Shown here: one piece after another, positions 45,521 through 55,690 of the stretch
Layout: each line of letters opens with the position of its first letter
How positions within the stretch are numbered: the first letter of the stretch is position 1
Notes under the pieces: generated by a model
Told to the model about the DNA's origin: nothing
Database searches by the model: none
What the model saw: only the letters and a program-made list of their open reading frames with translations
Translations under genes and position numbers: made by a program
Assembly: GCA_030549335.1 (NCBI GenBank)
Contig: CM060189.1
Span: 48,082,917-48,146,916, forward strand
Origin: Pontederia crassipes
Lineage: Eukaryota; Streptophyta; Magnoliopsida; Commelinales; Pontederiaceae
Direction of reading: 5' to 3'
DNA length: 64,000 nucleotides

Positions 45521-46600
45521 CTCGCCGAATTGGCTTGTCGAGAGAAGAAAACAGCCCGTGTCCGCTTGCCGAAGTCGCATCAAAGCATTGAACAAAACGG
45601 ACCGTGTCACATCAACATAGGCCATGTTCGATGTTAATAACGTAACGATCCACGCCACGATTCCAGAAGACTACATGGCCCGTGTCATTAGCAACACGGT
45701 CCGTGTTAGTTATATCGGAGGATTGGTCACGTCGAGACGGGGGCCGTGTACTCAGAACATTAGCCAACACGGACCGTGTCATTAATGACATGGTCTGTGT
45801 TGATCCCCAAATTTTTGGGAATCGTGCCAATAAAAAGGCTCCCTTTCCACCCCATGAAGGCATCAAAGATTGAAGGAAGACATCCACTTTCAAATAAAAA
45901 AGGAAAGTCTTGTGGCTACTTTGTTTAGAGTCACATTTCAAGTTTTAGAGTTCTATTTTCTTGCTCATTTTTTGCACTCTAATCTTTGCATTACGATGTT
46001 TAGCTCTCCAATGATGTAGTCTTCTTAGTTGGTTTTATTTTGTTGAACTCGACTGCTATTTTGAAATAAAGTTCGTTTCTGTATATGAATGATGTGTTTT
46101 ATTTGAGAATTTAATTGTTTTCAGGATCTCATTTTTCTCCCCTATCTACTCAATGAGATTTGGAGGGGTGTGAACTTAGACTTACTCAAGTTGAGAAGTC
46201 TTTCAGATGAATTAAATTACATTGTGTTTTATCATTAAATATTTGGAGAATAATTTGGTTAAACTTTCTTCAAATGTTCAATTGATAAAATAAATAAGAC
46301 ATCTAGTTAGAGTCCTAAATCATATTTCACTTATTTCTATCATATATGATTTTCTTAATTCAAATGAATGCTTAGGAAAGCCAACATTTCTCCTATTTGA
46401 TATTTTTCCCTTTCACTCGTTGGATCTCCTTCATATTTTTTTCTCTGATTAATTTGTACAATTCATTTCTCTTAAAAGTTCTCATCTACTAAGAATAAGA
46501 GAGAAAAGTCCTCGTGGGATTGATATCTTTTCACTATTTTACTACTTGTGCGTCTAGTACACTCGCCGCCTTTTCTACTCTATAAAAAATTGCATCAAGC
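45378..46600 (+). repeat. Gypsy-like LTR
   Basis: The segment begins TGTTTTGCATGTTCA right after a purine-rich tract and runs to about ACTCTATAAAAAATTGCATC near 46598. Its end includes GTGGGATTGATATCTTTTCA and CTACTTGTGCGTCTAGTACA, typical of plant Gypsy LTR ends. It contains an (ATT)n microsatellite and repeated ACACGGWCCGTGT palindromes at 45555-45805. The downstream partner LTR and internal region are absent, so it may be a solo or truncated copy. Confidence 0.55.
45463..45519. repeat. (ATT)n microsatellite
   Basis: About 19 ATT units with one G interruption lie inside the Gypsy-like LTR. The poly-asparagine or poly-leucine reading frames across it are artefacts. Confidence 0.95.
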
Positions 46601-48760
46601 ACACGATTTTCTTTTGTGTTATTGTTTAGGATAAAAAAGTACAGATAAGAGAAATGAATTAGTTTCTTTTTTTCATATATTTCATATATGTTGATAAAAA
46701 TATGTTATCATAAAAATGGAGGGAACATGCCACGTCATAAAAAAATGCCTTTTTCGCTTGTAGATTTTCTAGTTTTATGTTTTGGCTTGGACTTGGACAC
46801 TTTATTAAATTATTAGTGTCTTAACCGATTTTGGAGAAGTTGATTGATGAAATTAGTTAGAATATCTAATGGACATTGATATTTGATATTGTTTATTAGC
46901 ATCGATTAATCCATAGATTTTTTTAGTCCATTTATATTGAATATTTTTATACTCATGTGTTTTCTAGCGTACCTAGATCGTGTAGTATAATATATAGAGT
47001 GGGTGGTTCCTCGGATGATTGACATGTACATAGGAACCTAATTGTATATAGATGTAGGCCCATAAACTTGTATATTATATAGTTTGCTTCCGCTAATTTT
47101 AGGTTAATTGTATAAGTTTCTTCCGTTGATATTGGAACTATTGATTGACAATAAATTTTATTTAGTGCATATATGTATGAAAATATTAATTATTAATATA
47201 TATTAATAAATAAATAATTTGAAATCTATTAAGTATAAATATAAAAAATAGTTGAATAGTGATAATACAAAATGAGAAAATAATAAGATAAACTGTGAAA
47301 GAAAAATACATCTGAATAATGGTTAAGTTAGAAAAAAAATATAAACATCTAACCACTATTCGCTAAACGTCCGTAGAAGTCGTGTTTCAATATTTTCATC
47401 CAAAATGCTAAACACTACTTGTTTGTGTTATTTATCAAACAAAAAAATATTTGCATTGATAAATGAAACATTAGTTTTGACATTGCCAAACAGAACCTCT
47501 ATGTGTAGTAGTACTCCTCTTTGCCTTTATAAATTTTGCCCACATGCTTTTGAGCATTCAGTATCTACAATTTTTCAAATTGGAACTTGACCTCCTTTTG
47601 AGAATTTGTAATAACATCATGTCCTTTTTATGTGGATAATTAAATGTCTTCTTTAGTATGATGTAATGTCCACTTTTGATATTTTCCTTTCTTTGAGTTG
47701 ATTAGTACACAATTTTCTTAATTCTGCTACTTGTAATATACCAAGCCTCAATTTTTTCCCTGATGTTGATGAATGCTTCTTTTGTCTAGTTCTGACTTTC
47801 ACTCTGGTTTTAGTCTTTTTACATTTATGTCACTTCAACAAGGTCAAAATCCTAAACAACTTTTATTCCGTTGATTTTTATAAGAAACGGAGTTGCAAGT
47901 TTGTGATGGAATTAGTTGTTATTTTTCCTTCTTTAAGAACTTTTCTCTACTAAAGGATCTAAATTTGAGGGAGTTTGATCATTGGTTTCTACATATAGAA
48001 GTTTTATACTATACTTCTTATTAATTACTTTAATCCTAATGCATTTATATATTATTAGACTATTTTTTCTAGATAAATCATCATTAGGTTAATTTCTGTA
48101 TGTATAATTGTGTTTCTTCTTCTATCTCTTTATTTTTTTGTAAAAAATGATAAAGTAGTGTCCTTTTATTGGTTCAGCTTGCGGCCTGCTGTTTTATCTT
48201 GTGTACACGACTGCTGATATTATACTAATTCTGGTTCTCAACTAGTTCGTCCCATGTATGGTATTTTTTTAGGTAATCACTTTGTCGATTTATAAGAACG
48301 TCATTTGAGAGCTCGATCGCCCTCGAGCCACCAAAAAATAATTGATCTCGTGCGATCATTTGAACAAGATTTTAAGTACATTCACTGGATTTAATCCTGA
48401 ATTTTATTTTCTAACAAAATAAGGATGCTGCATTATCAAAATAATATACAGTTATTATTCAAAAATAGCAAAAAAATAAAATAAAATAAAAAGAAAGTGA
48501 AAGAAAGGGTATTATTTTATTTTAGAGTATGTCAAGTTAGCATCTTAATAAATAAATATGATATGAATATTTTATTGATAATAAATTTTAAAACATAAAA
48601 GAGAAAGAGGAGGGTCTTTTTATAAAATAAAATTTTAAATGAATATATCTATTATTTTTTCCAGACGTTAAAAACTTATTTTATAATTATTTTTTAAAAA
48701 ATATATTATTCGATTTATAATTTGACAGATAGCTGCCGTAAAAGGGAAAAAATATTGGAA
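46601..48760. other. AT-rich spacer upstream of CDC20 with one duplicated segment
   Basis: No gene is seen. Positions 47705-47945 are homologous to 54425-54660 and 57340-57570 (shared AATTCTGCTACTTGTAATAT, TGCTTCTTTTGTCTAGT, TTTATGTCACTTCAACA). The tandem duplication therefore reaches across the CDC20 gene to its upstream side. The rest is A/T-rich. Confidence 0.5.
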
Positions 48761-48763
48761 GCA

Positions 48764-48773
48764 TATATTTAAA
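48764..48773 (+). promoter_or_regulatory. possible TATA region of CDC20
   Basis: TATATTTAAA lies about 120 bp before the (CT)n leader and about 210 bp before the first ATG. It is a weak match in AT-rich DNA. Confidence 0.3.
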
Positions 48774-48883
48774 TTATTTTCAAGACGTTTATTTGCTCCG
48801 TTAACGGTAATACGAGCGACTCCCGCCCTATTAATTCCTTCCCTCCGCCTCTTTTTTCCCCCTCGCTCTCTTGCGATCTCCCT

Positions 48884-48886
<3 letters not shown>

Positions 48887-48946
<60 letters not shown>
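48887..48946 (+). repeat. (CT)n tract in the CDC20 5' leader
   Basis: Thirty CT units lie directly upstream of the coding region. A reading frame through it encodes Ser-Leu repeats but has no ATG, so I place the tract in the 5' untranslated region. It is a likely length-variable GAGA-type element. Confidence 0.9.
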
Positions 48947-48948
<2 letters not shown>

Positions 48949-48981
48949 GCCTGCGCGCTCTCTCTCTCTCTCAACTCCCGC

Positions 48982-50514
48982 ATGTTTCAAGAAAGCAAGA
49001 ACGTCAAAACTCCGGCAGCAAGCTCATCAATGGCACGGCGGCTCTCTTTCTCCTCCTTCTCCTCCTCCTCCTCCTCCTCTTCTGCTTCTTCTTCCTCCTC
49101 CTCTGCTTCTTCCTCTTCCTTTTCTTCTGGTAACCGCGCCATTGCTGCCGCCGCCGCCGTTGCTGGCTTCAAGCCCTACCTTCCTTCGCTGCGCACCGCG
49201 TCCTCCTCCTGGTCCAAGAACGACATCGGAGGCGACCGTTTCATCCCCGTCCGCCTTCCCGGCGCCGCCTCTTACGTGCCTATCACCAAGAACATCAAGA
49301 CCAAGACCCCGGCCGCGGACGATGATGATGACGTATCCCCCTCCAGGCTCGCCTACAGGAGGGCCCTCGCCAACGTCGTTCCGCACAGAAGAGTCCTCAC
49401 CTTCCGGGCTCGTCCCCTTGCGCGCCCAGGACCGCTGGAGGAGGAGACGCTCCTGCAGCCGGCTGCTCAGCCCCCAAAGCAGAAAACCAGGAGGTGGCGC
49501 ATCCCTAAAGTGCCGTCCAGGTGTCTCGAAATCCCCGACCTCCATGACGATTTCAACCTCAACCTGGTCGACTGGGGCAGTGCCAATGTGCTCGCCGTCG
49601 CCCTCGACGACATCGTCGTCCTCTGGGACCATTCCAAGAAGTCCGCCTCCATGCTCGGATCTCTTGATTCCATGAACTTTCCCGTCACCAGTCTCTGCTG
49701 GGCTCCCGACGGGCAGCGTATCGCCGTCGGCCTTGAGTCGTCCAGGATCCAGCTGTGGAACTCAGTTTCCGATTGCATGCTCGGAGCCTTGTCAAATCCG
49801 GGAGCGACCTACATGTTCACGTCGCTCGCTTGGAAGGACGACAACGTTCTAGCTGCAGGCGGAATATACGGTGATATACTCATCCATGATCTCCGGCTGG
49901 AGTCTCCCGTCGTGCAAGCTTTCCGGGGCCACAATGGGGAGGTCTGCGGCCTGAAGTGGTCCAGCTCTGGCCAGCAGCTGGCGAGCGGAGGCGTCGACAA
50001 ACTGCTTCATATATGGGACGTCTCCATGGCCGCTTCGACTGCCCACCAGAACCCATGGCTGCACAGGATGCACGATCACACATCGACAGTCAAAGCCCTC
50101 GCCTGGTCTCCTTTCCAGCGCGATCTTCTTGCGTCTGGTAGTGACGATTGCAGCATCAAGTTCTGGAATACCTCCACCGGACGCCTGGTGAACTCTGTGG
50201 ACACAGGTTCTGAGGTTTGCTCTTTACAGTGGAGCAGGCACGTTCGCCAGCTCATCAGCTCTCATGGAGGTCCTCACAACCAACTTGCTGTCTGGAGGTA
50301 CCCTTCCATGGTCAAGGCCGGCGAGCTCATAGGACACAGACACCGAGCTCTGTTCACAGCCCAAAGCCCCGATGGCTACACTTTGGCTTCTGCTTCTGCC
50401 GATGAATCTTTAATGCTTTGGGAATTTTCTGATGGTCACGAAGCGCCAAAGCCCAGTGTTCCCAAGTCAAATTCAGGTCCTTTTTCCGGTTGTAGTTTTA
50501 GCCATATCAGGTGA
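48982..50514 (+). CDS. CDC20: CDC20/Fizzy, WD40 activator of the anaphase-promoting complex, intronless
   Basis: CDC20 brings substrates such as cyclin B and securin to the APC/C ubiquitin ligase and is the spindle-checkpoint target. The frame encodes 510 residues from ATG 48982; a second ATG at 49030 (494 residues) is also possible. Residues about 22-49 are a poly-serine tract. The C-box is DRFIPVR at 85-91 (usual DRYIPxR). Next come RRVLTFRARP, RRWRIPKVPSRCLEIPDL and the CDC20-type start of the propeller, NLVDWGSANVLAVALDDIVVLWD. WD40 repeats follow to about residue 490 (CWAPDGQRIAVG, GHNGEVCGLKW, HDHTSTVKALAWSPFQRDLLASGSDD, AQSPDGYTLASASADESLMLWEF when read across). The C-terminal IR tail that docks on APC3 is present. 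The DWGS and WLHRMHDHTS features favour CDC20 over CCS52/FZR. The gene is GC-rich, unlike its flanks. I see no KEN box. It is uninterrupted by introns. Confidence 0.95.
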   Translation: MFQESKNVKTPAASSSMARRLSFSSFSSSSSSSSASSSSSSASSSSFSSGNRAIAAAAAVAGFKPYLPSLRTASSSWSKNDIGGDRFIPVRLPGAASYVPITKNIKTKTPAADDDDDVSPSRLAYRRALANVVPHRRVLTFRARPLARPGPLEEETLLQPAAQPPKQKTRRWRIPKVPSRCLEIPDLHDDFNLNLVDWGSANVLAVALDDIVVLWDHSKKSASMLGSLDSMNFPVTSLCWAPDGQRIAVGLESSRIQLWNSVSDCMLGALSNPGATYMFTSLAWKDDNVLAAGGIYGDILIHDLRLESPVVQAFRGHNGEVCGLKWSSSGQQLASGGVDKLLHIWDVSMAASTAHQNPWLHRMHDHTSTVKALAWSPFQRDLLASGSDDCSIKFWNTSTGRLVNSVDTGSEVCSLQWSRHVRQLISSHGGPHNQLAVWRYPSMVKAGELIGHRHRALFTAQSPDGYTLASASADESLMLWEFSDGHEAPKPSVPKSNSGPFSGCSFSHIR

Positions 50515-51390
50515 TGTAGCCATACCAGCTAATTACTCTGTAGGTGCCGCAACAACTTAAAAAGTAGACATCCAAGTGCAACATATTCTTTAATAATACG
50601 CCCCAATCTTCTCACGCGATGAACATAATAATGACTAGATAGGATGAAAACTAGAAATTGACTAGAAAGTTACTATGACTGTAAAAACAAGCTCTCCTTA
50701 TTGTGCCATAATTCCCCCATTTTCTAAATTGCTTTGCTTATCAATTCATGCTTATATTTATTCCAAGTTACCGATCACATGCATTGTCTCTCATGGTCAA
50801 ATTTGTGTAGGTCCGCTAGGGGTGCACGTACTGATCATTTTTCACAAAATAATCTACCGCTGTAGGGTTTCTTCAAATGTATTGTTAATAGGCATGTTTG
50901 TGTACACTTCCTATATATTTGTTTTCTTCCATTATCACTTTTCTTTCAGCAGAAATAAGTTCTTTTGCTATGCATGCTTTAAGCAAGCTTACTTTCTCAC
51001 TCACATGCTTTAATCGTGTTTACTTTCTCGCTCTGTTTCTCAAATAAATAGATTCCTTTTTCTGCTAGTTTTCATGACATTGATTTTGAAGGATGAAGAA
51101 ACTCAATTTCGCAGGACTTCCTGTTTTACATCCCAGTGGCATGTGCATGCAACCATGGTAGATAGGATGCAAAATAGCACCGAATGATCTTGTGTACTAA
51201 GTTTTAATGTTAAAATGATTTTGAAATTTTGTTGAAGGAAACATATGTTGTCTGATTGTGTTAATTACTTTGTTTGTCTTGAAGTCATTAAAGGTAATAC
51301 TGAGTATAACTGATCATATGGTTATCTAGGCATGCTTGATCCATGCAGCACTATGGTGCCTTAACTTGTCCACAGATGCCTCTAAATGTT
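50515..51390 (+). repeat. CDC20 downstream segment, duplication copy 1
   Basis: Starting almost at the stop codon, the sequence GCTAATTACTCTGTAGGTGC, GATGAACATAATAATGACTA and AGATAGGATGAAAA matches the segments around 52161, 52941 and 55821. It is the most diverged copy. It also holds the 3' untranslated region of CDC20; no clear poly(A) signal stands out. Confidence 0.6.
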
Positions 51391-51533
51391 TCAGCAGCTG
51401 AAAGCAATACTAATGGTGGATCTGATATATTTTGAAATGTTTTTAGTTTTATTTCTAGTCGTTTTATCCCTGCCTGTTGGCATCACAAATGTTAAATAAA
51501 ATATGATTTGGTATTAGTTTATTTATGCTCATT
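51390..51533 (+). repeat. duplicated segment (pair of 55360-55500)
   Basis: TTTCAGCAGCTGAAAGCAAT, GTTGGCATCACAAATGT and GATTTGGTATTAGT match the right-hand copy at 55360-55500 with scattered changes. The match resumes at 51840 after the insertion at 51546-51827. Confidence 0.7.
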
Positions 51534-51545
51534 AATGGGAGCTAC

Positions 51546-51827
51546 TGAATTTGCTACTGAATGCTCATTTATGCTCATTCTGGTAACATATCAGGGGAAA
51601 CCGGCGTGAAGAAAAGTTACTGAATGATTTTAAGTCTGGTGAAGAAATTATGAACATGGAACTCCGCCTATGTTTTATAGCCGGTCCCAAGCCCGGATAA
51701 AGGAGGAGGGTTGTGTTAGGATCGACAACCGGAGTAAAACCCTGTCGAATCTCATGAACATGGATCGGGCGTCGTATGATCCATGTAGCCGACCCCACCT
51801 AGTGGGATAAGACTTTGTTGTTGTTGT
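51546..51827 (+). mobile_element. 282-bp RTE-type LINE 3' end or Au-like SINE with target duplication
   Basis: It is flanked by a 13-bp direct repeat, TAATGGGAGCTAC (51533-51545 and 51827-51839, one base shared with the tail). The body has GGTCCCAAGCCCGGATAAAG, GAGGAGGGTTGTGTTAGGAT, GATCCATGTAGCCGACCCCA and a CTTTGTTGTTGTTGT tail. This is the well-known 3' end of plant RTE LINEs and the SINEs that share it. The paralogous segment at 55360-55700 lacks the insert and has one copy of GGAGCTAC, so this is an insertion after the duplication. Confidence 0.85.
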
Positions 51828-51839
51828 AATGGGAGCTAC

Positions 51840-52030
51840 ATTTGTCGTGTCCTGTGCTGGGATTGCATGAATTTTTTATGAATCTGGTTAACCTCTCAGG
51901 TAAATTCAGCAGCTTTCTCATGAAGTGCCCTACTTCCTAGAACTACATAATGAACATAGGATGATTACCTTTATAGAACTAATAATTTATAGATCCCAAA
52001 TTCTTGTGCAAGTGGTTTGACAGATTACAT
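51840..52030 (+). repeat. duplicated segment continued (pair of 55508-55690)
   Basis: TCCTGTGCTGGGATTGCATG and ATGAATCTGGTTAACCTCTC through ATAGAACTAATAATTTA match the right-hand copy nearly base for base. Confidence 0.8.
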
Positions 52031-52808
52031 GAATCCTTGTCAAATTTTTATATTGTGTATATGAGCTGATTACTGTGCTGGTTCCAAAAAGAAAAAAAAA
52101 GACATGCAGGTGAACCCAATTTAATATATTCTTAATTAATATGCATCGATTTTTCATGCTATGAACATATTGAATAGATAGGATGAAAAATATAATTTCA
52201 TCTGTTTTGCAGAGATGGTCAGTTTTCTTAGCATACTATAATTCCCTCTTTTGCTCATTTGTTTTGGATATTTGTCTGCATACCTCTGGATCATATATAT
52301 TTGCCTTTCACTATTACTTTTCTTTTGGAAGGAATGAGCTCTTTGCTATGCATGGTTTAGGCAAGCTAATTTTCTCACTTTTTTTCTTAATTAAATATAT
52401 ACTTTTTTCTAGTTTTCGTGATATTGATGTTGAGGATATGGGAAACCCAAGTATTTTCTTTGTTTATTGGATAAGAACAAGATGTCCCTTGATACTATGA
52501 TATACTTTAGTACAATTTCTGTATATTGGCTGATTTATTGCATGTGTTATCCTGCTATCGTGTTGAGGATTCTTCCTTTCCTGCTACCACTAAAATTATT
52601 TTAGCCGGAGTTGTAATTGATAGTAAGAAGTAATGAATTGTATCAACAGGTTGTTTCCAAAGCATGACAAAAAGGGTTTAGGACCAAGAGAAGAATACAA
52701 TTAGTGACTTGATTGTTAGCAAAATTCATTTTCAGTGAATAATTGATTGCTGGCAAAGTAAAAAGAATAAGATTGCTGGCAAACTATTTTTCAAAGGACA
52801 AAAAATGT
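52031..52808 (+). repeat. 780-bp tandem repeat, copy 1
   Basis: The word ATGCATCGATTTTTCATGCT occurs at 52141 and exactly 780 bp later at 52921. Flanking text stays in register through GAGCTGATTAGTGTG and TTTCTTTGTTTATTGGATAA to TTAGTGACTTGATTGTTAGC. No frame of useful length is conserved. The sequence looks intronic or intergenic. Confidence 0.85.
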
Positions 52809-53590
52809 TAACAGATTTTTATTTTGTGCAGATGAGCTGATTAGTGTGAAGGTGCCAAAAAGAGGAAAAAAAAAAAAAAAGATATGCCGGTGGACCCAAT
52901 TTAATATACTCTTAATTAATATGCATCGATTTTTCATGCTATGAACATAATGAATAGATAAGATCAAAAATATAATTAGATATGTTTTGCATAGATAGTT
53001 ATAAAGACTAAAATTCTGTAAGTTTTCTTAGCGTAGTATAATTCCCTCTTCGCTCATTTGTTTTGCATATTTGTCTGCATATGTCTGGATCATATACATT
53101 TGTCTTCCACTATTACTTTTCCTTAGGAAGGAATGAGGTCTTTGCTACTCATGGTCTAGGCAAGCTAATTTTCTCACTTTTTTCTTAATTAAATATATAC
53201 TTTTTTTCTAGTTCTCATGATATTGATATTGAGGATATGGGAAACCCAAGTGTTTTCTTTGTTTATTGGATAAGAACAAGATGTCCCTTGATACTACGAT
53301 ATACTTTAGTACAATTTCTGTATATTGGCTGATTTATTCCATGTGTTATCCTGCTATCATGTTGAGGATTCTTCCTTTCCTGCTACCACTAAAAGTATTT
53401 TTGCCGGAATTGTACTCGATAGTAAGAAGTAATGAATTTTATCTACAGGTTGTTTCCAAAGCATGACAAAAGGGGTTTAGGACCAAGAGAAACATACAAT
53501 TAGTGACTTGATTGTTAGCAAAATTTATTTTCAGTGAATAATTGATTGCTGGCAAAGTAATAAGAATAAGATTGTTTGCAGTATTCTTTT
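52809..53590 (+). repeat. 780-bp tandem repeat, copy 2
   Basis: This is the second copy of 52031-52808, about 90 percent alike by eye. It is also the first part of a larger unit of about 2.9 kb whose next copy begins near 55690. Confidence 0.85.
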
Positions 53591-55690
53591 GTGTTTTGCT
53601 GTTAAATTTTCTGGGAACAAACAAGTGCACCTTTCTGCACCATATCTGCTAAAAGTTGATATTGTAATTGCTTAAGTTCATCTTCTAGCTTAACTTAAGC
53701 AGTTTTGTCCTTTGAAAAACATTTTTGTGCCTTTTCCCCTAGTGCTTTGTATTGTCTTGGTAGGTTGCTGATGTTGATGATCAAAAGCTTGTAAAAAGAA
53801 AGGTCACAAACAGGTAATATTGATAGCATTATCTAACCAATTTCCCCATAAGTTGGCTAATGTTTCTGGATTTAATTAATTTCATTTACCTTCATACTTC
53901 TGTTTTTTTAATCGTTTAGTGCAATACTTGGATATGGTGAAATTGGTTTTTATCCTTTTTCTTTTAGTGATGGATACATAAAAATAGTCATACAGAAATA
54001 ATTGATAATGGAAAAACTTGTACATGTCATATTTGAGCCTATATAATAGAACAATTCTACTTATAGCCCAGGCTGAAATTTTTCCATCTGAAACTGTTTT
54101 CTGATGCAATTTTACTCTGTAATTATTGTTGAATTTTAAAATTTCCATCTGAAACTGTTTCCATTTTACTCTGATCATCTTGAAGGTAGTTTACAGGACC
54201 AAATCATGAAACAAACTCTTAACTGAGAACTGCATGATTGTGTAATATTTTAGATCAGGTTGGGGATTGTCTGGATGCTTTGCCTTCTTTTCCTACTAAC
54301 AATGGCAAGATCTGACTATGATTTGTTGTAGATCATCATGACTTTATCTGGCACTTGGCTATCATCTCAATGTATAATGAGATTCGTTCGTAATGTGCAA
54401 TGTCTTCCCCTTTTGTCATGAATCTTGCACCTTTCTTAATTCTGCTACTTGTAATATATCCAAGCCTCAATTTTTCTCTTGACGCTGATGAATGCTTCTT
54501 TTGTCTAGTCCTTCTGACTGGCTTTCACACTGGTTTTGGTCTGTTTACGTTTATGTCACTTCAACAAGGTCAGAATCCTAAACAACTTTTATTTTGCTAA
54601 TTTCAACAAGAAACAGATTTGCAAGCTTGTCATGGAATTACTTGATATTATTTTCCTTCTTTAAGACCCTCTTCGAGAAAAGCTATGGTTAAAACTTAAG
54701 ACCAAGGCAGTCTACAAATTCAGACCAGTAAAAGGATAGAAAGGGAAATTAAAAAACATAGGCAAATATATTTGTTATTTCATATTCATATGAATTTTTT
54801 GCCGAATACTCTGGTTATTCTTTGGCTGAGGTTGCATCTCCCTTTTTTCGAGTCGCACTTCAAATCTTCAAACTCTTATCTCATCTCTTGTATCAGTTTC
54901 TTATGACTATTTCTTATTTCAGCTAGACAATACGTACGCCGTTTAATTTTGCCAATAATTTGGGAAACTATTATGCTAGAGACCTTGACCTTCCATATGA
55001 AAGACAATAAAGAGATTTAATTTGTGCATTTGGACTCTTTCTGGCTTTTCTACTCTTTGTGAAAAGTGATGCCTTACCATGAGTTGTTTGTAAATGGCGC
55101 ATGCATAATTAACTAATTATGGTATTAGTGTGATGGAAAAATATCTTTGGAAGGTTTCTATGTATGGGAGATGCTTGAGAATATTAACATAATGTTTAAC
55201 TCGGCATGATGACATAAATTAATCCATCTTGTATTTCTCGTACTCAGTAGTAAGAAGAAATGAATTGTTTCTACAGGATTGGTAATGGACACACATTCAA
55301 AAATTGTTTCCAAAGCATGACAAAAGGTTTATGGCGAAAGGGTTTCAATAATTTCTGCAGCTCAAAAAAATAATAGTGATGGATCTGGCATAATATGAAA
55401 TGATTTTAGTTCCATTTTTAGTCATCTTATCCTTGTCTGTTGGCATCACAAATGTAAAGTAAAATTGATTTGGTGTTAGTCTATTTATGATCATTAAACG
55501 GAGCTACATGTGTGATGTCCTGTGCTGGGATTGCATGAACTTTTTATGAATCTGGTTAACCTCTCAGGTAAGTTTAGCAGCTTTCTAATTAAGTGCCGAA
55601 CTTCCTAAGGTTCACATAGAGAACATAGGATGAATACCTTTTATAGAACTAATAATTATAATTATCCCAAATTCTTTTGTAACTGGTTAT
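52809..55690 (+). repeat. 2.9-kb tandem duplication, left unit
   Basis: The landmarks ATGAACATAA (52941), TTAACTTAAGCAGTTTTGTC (about 53690), AATTCTGCTACTTGTAATAT (about 54437) and TTGGCTGAGGTTGCATCTC (about 54820) recur in the same order in the next unit at a spacing of about 2880-2915 bp. I find no gene within it. Confidence 0.8.

Noticed and set aside
45305..45658. Poly-asparagine open frame
   Set aside because: It is the (ATT)n microsatellite inside an LTR read in frame.
48871..48981. N-terminal Ser-Leu extension of CDC20
   Set aside because: It begins at TTG and translates the (CT)n leader; the first ATG is at 48982.
53266..53466. Small open frames in the tandem-duplicated region (also 52183-52500, 56077-56283)
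   Set aside because: The frames are not conserved between the duplicated copies; lengths and reading frames change with small indels.
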